A DNA stretch of 64,000 nt. Origin: an uncultured Lachnospiraceae bacterium (GTDB lineage Bacteria > Bacillota > Clostridia > Lachnospirales > Lachnospiraceae). The notes beneath the pieces were generated by a model. That model saw only the letters and a list, made by a program, of their open reading frames with translations. It did not search any database and was not told the origin of the DNA. The stretch is taken from assembly GCA_902476265.1 (NCBI GenBank), contig CABSCP010000006.1, positions 62,001 through 126,000 of the forward strand, given 5' to 3'. Shown here in pieces: positions 41,756 through 51,600 of the stretch (position 1 is the first letter of the stretch; every line of letters starts with the position of its first letter). The translations under genes were made by a program, and so were the position numbers.

Positions 41756-44734
41756 ATGAATAAAGCAGGAACTAAAAAAAGGGGAACCGGTGTTGTGAAA
41801 TGGTCCGTTTTGACCGTTGTGTGCGCCATCGTTCTGGTAGCGGCCATTTTTGGTACGAATCTGGCTTTTGCCAGCGCCCAGGCGGTGAATATTGCGTTAA
41901 AGACACCCACCAACAAAACCGTCAATGCGGATCCCGACGCGGTTTACTTTGAAAGCGATTTTAACAGCGTGGAGGAACTGGAGGCCCACGACAGAGAGGT
42001 GGCGGAACAGCTGACGGGAGAGGGAGCGGTCCTTTTGATGAACAGGGACAATGCGCTGCCGCTTGCGAAAGGCAGTACGGTCAGCACCTTCAGCCATTCC
42101 TGTGTGGATGTGGCAACCTGCGGCACAGGATCGGCGGATATTGATACCAGTATTGCGCCCACCTTTAAAAAGGCGCTGGAAGATGCGGGATTTACCGTGA
42201 ACAAAGAGCTGTGGGATTTTTATGCCACAGGAGCGGGAAAAGAGTATATCCGTAAACCGGCAAAGGGCATGGACGGCATCGGCAGCAGGGATCAGTACCA
42301 TGTCAATGAAGTGCCGCTTTCCGTTTATACCGACGCAGTGAAATCCTCGTTTGCTTCCTATAAGGATGCGGCTATCGTGATGCTGACCAGGGTTTCCGGA
42401 GAAATGTTTGATATGCCTGCGGACGGCTTTGTGGACGGAACCAATTCCCTGGAATTGACACAGGAAGAAAAAGAGATGTTTCAAATGATTCAGGACAGCG
42501 GTTTTGATAAGACCATCGTTCTGATCAACTCCACCAACGCGGTGGAATGTGATTTTTTAACCAGCGGAGAGTATGATATCGACGCTGCGCTGTGGATCGG
42601 TTATACCGGCACATGGGGGTTAAATGCGGTTGCCGATCTTCTCTGCGGCGATGTAAATCCCTCCGGACATTTGGTGGATACCTATTGTAACGACAATACG
42701 ACGGCTCCCTCCATGGCGGATTTTTATACCAATATGTGGGCCGATGCGGAAAACGGGGATACCCGCTGGTATGAAGCCAGCTCCCTGGACAGTAACAAAT
42801 ATTACAACGTTTATCAGGAAGGCATTTATGTCGGATACCGTTATTATGAAACCCGGTATGAAGACACTGTCATGGGCACGGGCAATACTTCCGGCTATCG
42901 ATACGGTGCGGATGTGGCCTATCCCTTTGGATACGGGCTTTCCTACACGACCTTTGACTGGAGCGGATACCAGGCTTCTTACGATGCCGCAAAGGATGCG
43001 TTTCTCCTTTCGGTGGTCGTGAAAAATACCGGAAATATGCCCGGTAAGGATGTGGTTCAGATTTACTTCCAGTCTCCTTATACCGATTATGATCGGGAAA
43101 ACGGCATAGAAAAAGCCAGTGTGGAGCTGTGCGGGTTTGATAAGACAGAACTGCTGGAGCCCGGCGCTTCCGAAACGGTGACCATAACGGTTCCCAGAGA
43201 AGAATTGACCGCTTACGACCGGAAAAATGCCGGAACTTATATCCTGGATGCCGGGGATTATTATTTTACCGCGGCGGGAAATGCCCATGAAGCGGTGAAC
43301 AATGTGCTGGCGGCAAAGGGATATCAGGCCTCCGACGGCATGGATGCGCCCGGCAGGAAAGATATGACCTGGATGTATCAAAATGATACGCTGGATGCCG
43401 ACACCTATTCCGTTTCCAGCGCTACCGGATATGAAATTACGAACCGGTTCGACAGCGCCGATTTGAATGCTTATGATACCGAGCTGACTTATTTAAGCCG
43501 CAGCGACTGGCAGGGAACATGGCCCCGGAACATGGCGGGACTTTCCACCACAGAAGCGATGTGGGACGGTCTGTACATGTATCAGACTTATCAGAAGAAC
43601 ACAGAGGGCGAGATGCCCGTCATGGGAGCCGACAACGGCATGACCTTAGGCATGATGATCGGGAAAGATTACGACGATCCCGACTGGGATAAACTGCTGG
43701 ATCAGGCAACCTTTGAAGAAATGGCGGCGCTGATCGGAAAAGGCTATCACAATACCGCGTTGATGGTGAGCACTTCCAAGCCCGCCACCACAGATGACAA
43801 CGGCCCTCAGGGATTCACGCAGACGCTGACCGGCGTTTCCACCTGTCACTGTGCCTATTCCGATGAAAATATCATGGCAGCGACTTTCAATACGGAACTT
43901 CTGGAAGAAGTGGGGAAATGCATCGGCAATGATATGCTGGATCTGGGCGCGGCCGGTCTCTATGGCCCCGCAATGGATATCCACAGAAGCGCTTACAGCG
44001 GCCGTAACTTTGAGTATTATTCCGAAGACGGTTTCCTTTCCGGAAAAATAGCAGCCGCAGAGGTACAGGGGATCCAGTCCAAGGGCGTTTATGTTTATAT
44101 CAAGCACTACGCATTAAATGACAGTGAAACGCATTGCCGCTGCCTGTCCGTTTTCGCCAATGAACAGGCCATCCGGGAAGTGTATCTGGAGCCTTTCCGC
44201 CATGCGGTAACAGAAGGCGGCGCCCATAACGTGATGAATTCCTTCTCCCGCATCGGTACGGTATGGACCGGTGCCCATAAGGGGCTGATGACCGAAGTGC
44301 TGCGCAACGAGTGGGGCATGGATGGTTTCGCCCTGACGGATTTCTCGGGGAACTCCATGTTCGCTGCATACGGATTGATGTTAAAAACCTTTGACGTGGC
44401 CCACGGCGTGTTAAACGGCACGGACGGCTGGGACAGTTCTGCCGTACAGTGGACGGACGATCTGAACAACCTCTATAAAGGGGATCCTTCCATTACAGCG
44501 GCCATGCGGGAATCCACCCACAGAATCCTGTATACCGTTGCGAACAGCCATGCGATGAACGGGATCGGTCCCGATACCAGGATTGTAAAGGTTACCCCCT
44601 GGTGGCAGGCTGCCCTGATCGTGATGGATGTGGTGATCGGCGTACTGACTCTTTTATGTCTGGCGGTTCTGATCATAAAGATCAAAAACCGGAAGCAGGT
44701 GACCGCCCGGCAGGTAGCGGAAAAGGAAGTTTAA
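41756..44734 (+). CDS. GH3 glycosidase, circularly permuted, membrane-anchored at both ends
   Basis: A 992-residue protein. N-terminal membrane helix about 14-38, then the GH3 C-terminal domain (EGAVLLMNRDNALPL near 82-96), a fibronectin-like domain (PFGYGLSYTTFDWSGYQASY near 390-410), and only then the GH3 catalytic barrel (about 600-890): VYVYIKHYALND and GFALTDFSGNS with D862 as expected nucleophile. A C-terminal membrane helix (about 957-980) and basic tail close the protein. So the domain order is swapped relative to the standard enzyme, as known from a few rumen and gut beta-glucosidases. ATG 41756 follows AGAGGAGG. Located between GH2 and the transporter. Confidence 0.9.
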   Translation: MNKAGTKKRGTGVVKWSVLTVVCAIVLVAAIFGTNLAFASAQAVNIALKTPTNKTVNADPDAVYFESDFNSVEELEAHDREVAEQLTGEGAVLLMNRDNALPLAKGSTVSTFSHSCVDVATCGTGSADIDTSIAPTFKKALEDAGFTVNKELWDFYATGAGKEYIRKPAKGMDGIGSRDQYHVNEVPLSVYTDAVKSSFASYKDAAIVMLTRVSGEMFDMPADGFVDGTNSLELTQEEKEMFQMIQDSGFDKTIVLINSTNAVECDFLTSGEYDIDAALWIGYTGTWGLNAVADLLCGDVNPSGHLVDTYCNDNTTAPSMADFYTNMWADAENGDTRWYEASSLDSNKYYNVYQEGIYVGYRYYETRYEDTVMGTGNTSGYRYGADVAYPFGYGLSYTTFDWSGYQASYDAAKDAFLLSVVVKNTGNMPGKDVVQIYFQSPYTDYDRENGIEKASVELCGFDKTELLEPGASETVTITVPREELTAYDRKNAGTYILDAGDYYFTAAGNAHEAVNNVLAAKGYQASDGMDAPGRKDMTWMYQNDTLDADTYSVSSATGYEITNRFDSADLNAYDTELTYLSRSDWQGTWPRNMAGLSTTEAMWDGLYMYQTYQKNTEGEMPVMGADNGMTLGMMIGKDYDDPDWDKLLDQATFEEMAALIGKGYHNTALMVSTSKPATTDDNGPQGFTQTLTGVSTCHCAYSDENIMAATFNTELLEEVGKCIGNDMLDLGAAGLYGPAMDIHRSAYSGRNFEYYSEDGFLSGKIAAAEVQGIQSKGVYVYIKHYALNDSETHCRCLSVFANEQAIREVYLEPFRHAVTEGGAHNVMNSFSRIGTVWTGAHKGLMTEVLRNEWGMDGFALTDFSGNSMFAAYGLMLKTFDVAHGVLNGTDGWDSSAVQWTDDLNNLYKGDPSITAAMRESTHRILYTVANSHAMNGIGPDTRIVKVTPWWQAALIVMDVVIGVLTLLCLAVLIIKIKNRKQVTARQVAEKEV

Positions 44735-44749
44735 AAACAGGAGATTCTT

Positions 44750-46306
44750 ATGAAAAATGAAACGACAAACCATGCCGGGGCTTCGTCCTCTTTAAACAGG
44801 GCAAAGCTGTATCAGCTGATTTTGTTTCCGTTTAACAACGGCGCTACAAATGTTTATTATATCCTGACCATGAACTACATCATGTACCATGCGGAAGGCG
44901 TGCTGGGGCTGGCCATTGCATTCGCTACTTCCATGGTGACCGTCATGCGTGTGTTCGATGCGTTTACGGATCCCATCATCGGGATGCTGATCGATCGTAC
45001 CAACGGAAAGTTCGGGAAATTCCGCCCTTATATCGTTCTGGGCAATGGCATCATGATCGTCAGTTCCCTGCTGATGTATTTCGGCACCCGCATCATTCCG
45101 GCGGATATGATGTGGCTGCGCTATACCGCGTATACGGTGATTTATATGCTCTTTATCATCGGCTATACCTTCCAGACCTCCTGTACCCGTTCGGGACAGA
45201 CCTGCATTACCAATGACCCGAAACAACGTCCCACTTTCACCATTTTCAATACCGTGGCATCCCTGGTGGGCATGGGGCTGGTGCAGGTTGTGGCCGCCTT
45301 CGTGGGCGGCAGGGTCGGTTACGGCAGCGAGGAGTTCTTTGATTTCCTGATTCCGCTGGCGATTGTGCTTTCCGCAGGACTGACGGTGCTGGCGCTGGTG
45401 GGAATCTGGAAGAAAGACCGTCCGGAGTTTTATGGAGTGGGCCAGAAGAAGGAAAAAGTGAAGGTGAAGGAATATGCGAAGATCCTCACCGGCAATCATG
45501 AACTGCAGATGCTGGTGGTGGCGGGGGCCGGGACCAAACTGGCCTTCTCCATCGCTACCAATACCGCCGTGGGCTGTCTTTTGTTCGGTTCCATCATGGG
45601 CAACTACAGCGGGCTGTACCTGCCGTTTTATATTTTCGGCTATATTTTCTCCGTGCCCTTCTTCCTCCTGGGACTGAAAATTTCCCAGAAACACGGGCAG
45701 AAGGCGACACTGGTGAAATTCACCTCCTTCGCCCTGATCATGTACTGCGGCGTTCTGGCGCTGCTGCTTATGTGGCAGCCGGGGGGAAGCTTTGTGCTGA
45801 GTTTAAAAAACATCAATCTCTACACCATCGGTTTCATTTTATGCTATGGTCTGGGCTACGGCGCTTATTATTCCACGGCGGATATGTCGATTCCCATGGT
45901 GGCCGACTGTTCCGACTATGAAACCTACAGAAGCGGCAACTATGTGCCCGGCATCATCGGCACCCTGTTTTCGCTGGTGGATAAGCTGGTGTCCTCTTTG
46001 AGCACCACCATCGTGGGACTGGCGGTGGTGGCGGTGGGGCTTTCCACCCTGCCGGATGCCAAAACGCCTTATGCGGACGGCATGAAAGGGCTGACTATCG
46101 TTTTGTTCTGCGTGGTACCCATGGCGGCCTGGGTGGCTACACTTTTGGCCATGCGGTTTTATCATCTGACCGGAGAGCGGATGAAGGAGATTCAGGCCGT
46201 CAACGCGGTAAGAAAACACGCGATTTCCCAGGGAATGCCCATGGAAGAGGCCATGGAAAAATGGCAGACCATGGAGCAGGTGCCCGATCAGTTTAAAGAG
46301 TCCTGA
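44750..46306 (+). CDS. GPH-family sugar:cation symporter (MFS-type)
   Basis: A 518-residue membrane transporter with about twelve helices, of the glycoside-pentoside-hexuronide family (MelB, XynB, UidB-like). FDAFTDPIIGMLIDRTNGKFGKFRPYIVLG (about 70-99) is the family hallmark, including the paired aspartates. It imports glycosides or hexuronides with Na+ or H+. It starts 15 bases after the GH3 gene, so the three genes form a glycan-use operon. Confidence 0.94.
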   Translation: MKNETTNHAGASSSLNRAKLYQLILFPFNNGATNVYYILTMNYIMYHAEGVLGLAIAFATSMVTVMRVFDAFTDPIIGMLIDRTNGKFGKFRPYIVLGNGIMIVSSLLMYFGTRIIPADMMWLRYTAYTVIYMLFIIGYTFQTSCTRSGQTCITNDPKQRPTFTIFNTVASLVGMGLVQVVAAFVGGRVGYGSEEFFDFLIPLAIVLSAGLTVLALVGIWKKDRPEFYGVGQKKEKVKVKEYAKILTGNHELQMLVVAGAGTKLAFSIATNTAVGCLLFGSIMGNYSGLYLPFYIFGYIFSVPFFLLGLKISQKHGQKATLVKFTSFALIMYCGVLALLLMWQPGGSFVLSLKNINLYTIGFILCYGLGYGAYYSTADMSIPMVADCSDYETYRSGNYVPGIIGTLFSLVDKLVSSLSTTIVGLAVVAVGLSTLPDAKTPYADGMKGLTIVLFCVVPMAAWVATLLAMRFYHLTGERMKEIQAVNAVRKHAISQGMPMEEAMEKWQTMEQVPDQFKES

Positions 46307-46309
46307 ATT

Positions 46310-46480
46310 TTGAAAAAGCTGGTGGAAACCGGATTTGACGGTTATGTGCGGCCGGACCACGGACGCATGATCTGGGGGAAAACAGGAAAGCCCGGATATG
46401 GTCTGTATGACCGCGCCCTGGGAGCAACTTATATCAACGGCTTATTTGAAGCCTGTGAAAAGATGCGAAAGGTTTTTTAA
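46310..46480 (+). pseudogene. uxuA: C-terminal remnant of mannonate dehydratase (uxuA)
   Basis: After four bases from the transporter stop, a 56-codon frame encodes LVETGFDGYVRPDHGRMIWG, GKTGKPGYGLYDRALGATYI and NGLFEACEK, the C-terminal end of UxuA. Full UxuA is about 350 residues, so all N-terminal parts are gone, and no ribosome binding site or ATG is present. The remnant overlaps the end of the convergent Crp gene by 39 bases. Mannonate dehydratase acts in glucuronate breakdown. Confidence 0.8.
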
Positions 46481-47275
46481 CAGAAAATGGCTTCTGTCTG
46501 TTTCCAGCAAGCCTTCCCGGCGCATTTTGCCAAGCTCGGCCGAAAGGGCGCTGCGGTCAATTCCCAGATAATCCGCCAGCTGCTGCCGGTTGAAAGGAAT
46601 GGTGAAGCTGTTGCTTTTATGTCTCATGGCTTCAAAGGACAGATAGGAGATGAGCCTGCCCCGTATGGATTTGGAAGAAGTATGAAAAATCCTGCGGGAC
46701 AGGCTTATATTTTTCCGGGCTGAAATCGCCAGCAGATTCCGGATCAGCGCCGCATGGTGAGCGCAGGTTTCCGGACAGGTACAAAGCAGGCGGCTTACAT
46801 TTAAAAACAGAATATCGCTCTCCTGGGCAGCGGTCACGCTTACCATGAGCGGCTCCTCCGGAATGCTGGCGTAGGTTTCCGCAAATACCTGACCGGGGCC
46901 CACGCTGTCCAGCACACTTTTATTGCCCCAGGGATCATCGAATTCGATCTGTACCCGGCCGGAAAGCACCAGCCCTAAGGAGGAAACCAGGTCCCCGGCA
47001 TGATAAATGAAAGCGCCTTTGGGATAAGTTTTTTGCTCCGCGCCAAGACAGGACAATATTTTCCGGATTTCTGCCGGAGAGACGCCCCAAAACAGCCTGG
47101 TCTGCGCTAAAAAATGATCATCCATCTGTTCATTCCCCCATTTCTTTTCCGCCGGCAGTTCTGCAATTAGCTGCCGAATTATTTCGGGACTTTCTTCCAG
47201 TATATCCGCAATCCGGGAAACGGAAAACCCCTTTTGCCAGTTTTTCAGGCATAATGATGAATGGGAACAGTTCAT
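46442..47275 (-). CDS. Crp/Fnr-family transcriptional regulator
   Basis: A 277-residue regulator. Residues 1-50 are an unusual N-terminal extension with HTH-like helices (GFSVSRIADILEESPEIIRQL). The cyclic-nucleotide-like sensor domain (about 58-190) contains GAFIYHAGDLVSSLGLVLSG and GPGQVFAET. The winged-helix output (about 205-275) ends FNRQQLADYLGIDRSALSAELGKMRREGLL. Another start is ATG 47125, which has GGGGGA at good spacing and would give the usual 227-residue length. No cAMP-binding arginine motif is evident. It diverges from a ferredoxin-type gene, with a palindrome between them, and probably responds to redox or nitrosative stress. Confidence 0.87.
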   Translation of the reverse strand: MNCSHSSLCLKNWQKGFSVSRIADILEESPEIIRQLIAELPAEKKWGNEQMDDHFLAQTRLFWGVSPAEIRKILSCLGAEQKTYPKGAFIYHAGDLVSSLGLVLSGRVQIEFDDPWGNKSVLDSVGPGQVFAETYASIPEEPLMVSVTAAQESDILFLNVSRLLCTCPETCAHHAALIRNLLAISARKNISLSRRIFHTSSKSIRGRLISYLSFEAMRHKSNSFTIPFNRQQLADYLGIDRSALSAELGKMRREGLLETDRSHFLLKNLSHLFTGFK

Positions 47276-47348
47276 CCTACTTTCTCATCAGCACCAGCCC
47301 CTTTATAGCACATTCAGAAAGCAAAAACAACGAAAACTTCTTACAATT

Positions 47349-47392
47349 ATGTTGTTAAAACAACATACAATTCAGCCGGGCAGCGTTATACT
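47349..47392 (+). promoter_or_regulatory. Crp/Fnr-type operator and promoter of the ferredoxin gene
   Basis: ATGTTGTT AA AACAACAT (47349-47366) is a perfect palindrome. A TATACT -10 box lies at 47387-47392, with no good -35. Taking +1 at 47399, the palindrome centre is -41.5, the classic class II activator position. Confidence 0.72.
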
Positions 47393-47423
47393 GGAGCGAG
47401 ATTCAGACAAGGAGGAAAGGGAT

Positions 47424-48137
47424 ATGATTCGTAAAATCATTCAAATTGATGAGGAAAAATGTACCGGCTGCGGCCTGTGTGCCGAGGCCTGCCATGAAGG
47501 AGCCATCGGAATGGTGGACGGGAAGGCAAGATTATTGCGGGATGATTATTGTGACGGCCTGGGGGACTGCCTGCCCGCCTGTCCTACGGGAGCGATCACC
47601 TTCGTGGAAAGAGAAGCGGCGGCTTATGACGAGGCGGCCGTGCTGGAAAAGAAAAAGCAGCAAAAGGAAGCGCCTGAAAAACTGGTCTGCGGCTGCCCCG
47701 GAACCCAGTCCCGGCAGATCGTGAGGGAGGACACAGGGCAGTCAGAAAAAACGGAAGCACAGAAATGCACTTCCCGGCTCCGGCAGTGGCCGGTTCAGAT
47801 CAAGCTGGCGCCGGTCAACGCGCCCTATTTTCAAGATGCGAATCTGCTCATCGCGGCAGATTGTACCGCATATGCCTATGGCAGTTTCCATGAGGATTTC
47901 ATCCGGGGGAAAGTAGTGCTGATCGGCTGTCCGAAGCTGGACGAGGGAGATGATACGGAAAAGCTGACGGAAATCATCCGGAAGAATGAGGTGAAAAGTC
48001 TGACGGTGGTGCGCATGGAGGTGCCCTGCTGCGGCGGAATCGAACGTGCGGCGGTGACCGCTTTAAAGAACAGCGGACGCTTCATTCCCTGGCAGGTGGT
48101 GACAATTTCCACGGACGGAAGGATGTTGGACCGCTGA
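47424..48137 (+). CDS. 4Fe-4S ferredoxin-type protein
   Basis: A 237-residue protein. Two cluster-binding motifs at the N-terminus: CTGCGLCAEACHEGAI (residues about 12-27) and DCLPACPTGAI (about 49-59). The first has the full C-x2-C-x2-C-x3-C set; the second CLPACP has fewer. The rest (about 90-237) is a soluble domain with conserved cysteines (CGCPGTQS, CTSRLRQWPVQIKLAPVNAP, CTAYAYG, IGCPKLD, EVPCCGGI), as in ferredoxin-like proteins of Clostridia co-occurring with hybrid-cluster protein. Start ATG 47424 has AAGGAGGAAAGGG before it. Confidence 0.86.
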   Translation: MIRKIIQIDEEKCTGCGLCAEACHEGAIGMVDGKARLLRDDYCDGLGDCLPACPTGAITFVEREAAAYDEAAVLEKKKQQKEAPEKLVCGCPGTQSRQIVREDTGQSEKTEAQKCTSRLRQWPVQIKLAPVNAPYFQDANLLIAADCTAYAYGSFHEDFIRGKVVLIGCPKLDEGDDTEKLTEIIRKNEVKSLTVVRMEVPCCGGIERAAVTALKNSGRFIPWQVVTISTDGRMLDR

Positions 48138-48198
48138 TCATCACAGCGGCGGCAAACCGCCCCTGCCTTTTCCGTTTTAAAAACATACTTTCTGTTAT

Positions 48199-48226
48199 TT
48201 GAAACTTCTCCGGAATGTATTATACT
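48199..48226 (+). promoter_or_regulatory. Promoter of the PPOX-addBA group
   Basis: TTGAAA (48199-48204) and TATACT (48221-48226), 16-base spacer, 31 bases before the start codon. Confidence 0.6.
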
Positions 48227-48256
48227 GTTCCTATGACATGATACAGGGAGAGGAAT

Positions 48257-48673
48257 ATGGAACAACAGGAAATATACGAAACGGGAAAAAGACTGGTATC
48301 GGAATGCGAAGCGTTTTGCCTGGGGATTCTGGACGACAGGGGCCGCCCCAGACTGTATGCGATGCAGAAGGCCATCGGAACTTCGCCGGAAGAAGTGATT
48401 TTCATCACAAAGGCAGGTTCGGAAAAAGTGAAGCTGCTGCATGCCGACAACAGAGCGGCGGCCGAATTTCATAAAGAGGAAGAGAGTGTATCCCTGACCG
48501 GGCGCATCCGGATTGTGGCAGAACCTGTGAAAATGCGGGAACTGCTCACGGAAGAACTGATCGGGCGTCTGGAAGCGAGAGGATTTCAGCGCTACTGTGT
48601 ACTGCAGTTTCTGACGGAGGAATATACGGTTTACCGGGAGGGGGAGGTAGGCACATGCCGCTTCGATTTGTGA
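48257..48673 (+). CDS. Pyridoxamine 5'-phosphate oxidase-fold protein
   Basis: A 138-residue split-barrel flavin-binding protein (general stress protein 26-like). Typical flow: GFCLGILDDRGRPRLYAM-type first strand (here AFCLGILDDRGRPRLYAM), then EVIFITKAGSEKVKLLHADNRAAAEF. The family binds FMN or F420, or heme in some cases; substrate unknown. It overlaps the addB start by 19 bases, so is translated with it, though a link to recombination is not obvious. Confidence 0.86.
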   Translation: MEQQEIYETGKRLVSECEAFCLGILDDRGRPRLYAMQKAIGTSPEEVIFITKAGSEKVKLLHADNRAAAEFHKEEESVSLTGRIRIVAEPVKMRELLTEELIGRLEARGFQRYCVLQFLTEEYTVYREGEVGTCRFDL

Positions 48674-51600
48674 CCGGCGCTTCGGGAGCCGGAAAAAGCA
48701 CCTTTGTGTATAAAGAAATCATAGAGCGCTCTGCAAAGGAGCCGGACGGGAAATTTTTCATCATTGTGCCGGACCAGTTCACCATGCAGACCCAGATGGA
48801 TCTGGTGTTGCTGCATGAAAAAAAAGGGATCATGAATATCGATGTATTGAGCTTCGGACGTCTGAGCCACCGGATTTTTGAGGAACTGGGGGGTGGGGAC
48901 ATCCCCATGCTGGATGACACGGGCAAAAGCCTGATCATCCGCAGGGTAGCTTCGAGCTTAAAGGATCAGCTTCCGGTGATCGGAGGCAACCTGTCCAAAA
49001 CGGGGTATGTCCATGAGGTGAAGTCCGCCCTCTCGGAGTTCATGCAGTATGGCGTAGGACTGGAGGAGCTGGACGAACTGGCGCAATATGCACAAAAAAG
49101 GGGGCAGCTGTATTACAAGCTGAAAGATCTGCGCGCGGTGTATGAAGGGTTTCAGAACTTTATCGAAAAAAAATTTCTGACCATTGAGGAATCCATGGTC
49201 ATGCTGGCGAAACTGCTGCCTTCCTCCGGGCTGATGAAGGACAGCGTGGTGGTCTTCGACGGGTTCACCGGGTTCACGCCGGTGCAGAATCTGGTCATCG
49301 TGCAGCTCTTGGGGCTGGCAAAAGAGGTGATTGTGACAGTCACCCTGGACGGCTGCGAAACCCCTTATGAGCCCGTCAGCCAGCAGGAACTGTTTGCGCT
49401 GAGCAAAAAAACCATACAGTCCCTGACGAAACTGGCCAAAGACGCACAGGTTTATGTGGAGGAAGCGGTGGTTTTAAATCCGCCAAAAGCGCCCCGGTTT
49501 TTGGAAAGCCCGGCCCTTTCCCATCTGGAAAAACATCTGTTCCGTTATCCTGCCGGGATATTTTCCAAAAAGCCGGAGGAAATCCGGATCCTGGAAGCTT
49601 CCGGGCAGCGGGAAGAGGTGCGCCAGGTCTGTATCGCCATCCGCCGTCTGACGGCGGAGAAAGGATATTACTACCGGGACATCGCCGTGATCTGCGGAGA
49701 CTATGAGGCCTATGCCAGCTGTATTGAACAGGAATTTTCAGCCTATGACATTCCGGTTTATCTGGATCAGACCCGGGGGATCGTTTTAAATCCTTTCATT
49801 GAATATATCAAAAGCGCTCTCCAGATACGGGTCCAGAATTACAGCTATGAAGCGGTGTTCCATTATCTGCGCAGCGGACTGGCCGATTTTACGCCGGAGG
49901 AATGCGACCTCCTGGAAAATTATGTCCGTGCGCTGGGCATTCGGGGCAGGAAAAAATGGGAGACCATGTTCGTCTACCGCACCGAGGATATGCTGGATCC
50001 GGTGCAGGAACTGGAGGAACTGAACAGGCTGCGGGTCAGACTGGTGGAGCAGCTGAAACCTCTCTACGGCAGTTATCAGAAAACCAGCGAATTTGCCCTG
50101 GGACTATACCGTTTTATCGCTGACAACCAGGTACAGCAGAAGCTCAAACGGTTTGAAGAAAAAATGGAAGCCAAAAAAGATGTGGTGCGGGCCAGGGAAT
50201 ATGCCCAGATTTACCGTCTTGTCATGGATCTTTTGGATCAGATTGTCAGCCTGATCGGGGAGGAACCGGCCAAACCGGAGGAGTTTGCAAGGATTCTGGA
50301 AGCGGGATTTACGGAAATCCAGGTGGGCACGATCCCTCAGAACGTGGACAGGGTGGTGGCCGGAGATATGGAGAGGACCCGTTTAAAACAGGTAAAAGCC
50401 CTTTTTTTTATCGGGGTAAATGACGGCTATATTCCCAAGAATGCAGGAAAGGGCGGCATCATTTCCGACATGGAACGGGAGTTTCTCACCGGATCGGGAA
50501 AAGAACTGGCGCCTTCCCCAAGGCAGCAGATGTACATCCAGAAGCTGTATCTGTATCTGAATATGACCAAACCTTCCCATCTGCTGGTGCTTTCCTATGC
50601 CCGGATGAACCTGGAAGGAAAGGGGATGCGGCCCAGCTTTCTGATCGGACAGGTGCAGCGCCTTTTCCCAAAGCTTTTGGTGGAACAGCCGGAAAAATCG
50701 CCGATGCTTTCCCGGATCCGGTCTTTAAAAGACGGACGGGAGTATCTGGCGGGGGGCCTGCGCAGTTTTGCCGACGGACTGTTGACAGAAGAACAGGAAA
50801 AAGAGTTTTTTACCCTGTTCCATCTTTACCAAAAGGAGGAAGCGTACCGGCCTTTTACCCGGAAGCTGACGGACAGCGCCTTTATAAAATACCGGGAATC
50901 TTCCCTGGGGCATGCGGTGGCGGCAGCGCTGTACGGACAGACCCTTTCCGGAAGCGTGAGCCGTCTGGAGCAGTTTGCGGCCTGCGCTTACGCCCACTTT
51001 CTCCGCTATGGGTTAAAGCTGAAAGAACAGGAGGATTTCAGCTTTGAAGCGGTGGATCTGGGAAATATTTTCCATGGCGTGCTGGAAATTTTTGCGGATA
51101 AGTTAAAAGAGGCCGGCCGCACCTGGTTTGATTTTACGGAGGAAGAAGGGGAACGGCTGATCGAAGAGGCGGTGGATGCTTTTGCCGTACAGTACAATAA
51201 TACCGTGCTATATGACAACGCCAGAAACGCCTATATGATCCGGCGGATCAAGCGGATTTTAAAGCGCACCGTGAAAGCCATGCAGTACCAGCTTAAAAAA
51301 GGCAGTTTTGTGCCGGAACAGTTCGAAGTCTCTTTTTCTGTGCTGGAAGAGCTGGATGCGGTGAACATCGCCCTGACGGAGACGGAGAAAATGCATCTTC
51401 GGGGCAGGATTGACCGGATGGACGTGAAAGAGGATGAAAATCACGTATATGTGAAGGTCATGGACTATAAATCGGGCAGCAGGGACTTTTCCCTGGCTGC
51501 GCTGTATTACGGCCTGCAGCTTCAGCTGGTGGTCTACTTAAATGCGGCCATGGAAATTGCGGGGAAAACCCATCCGGGCAAGGAAGTGGTTCCGGCGGCC

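Noticed and set aside
42620..43381. Long minus-strand frame opposite the GH3 gene
   Set aside because: Antisense shadow; the plus-strand frame carries the GH3 motifs.
44792..45694. 300-codon minus-strand frame opposite the GPH symporter
   Set aside because: Rich in His and Gln, as antisense of membrane genes usually is; no start signals.
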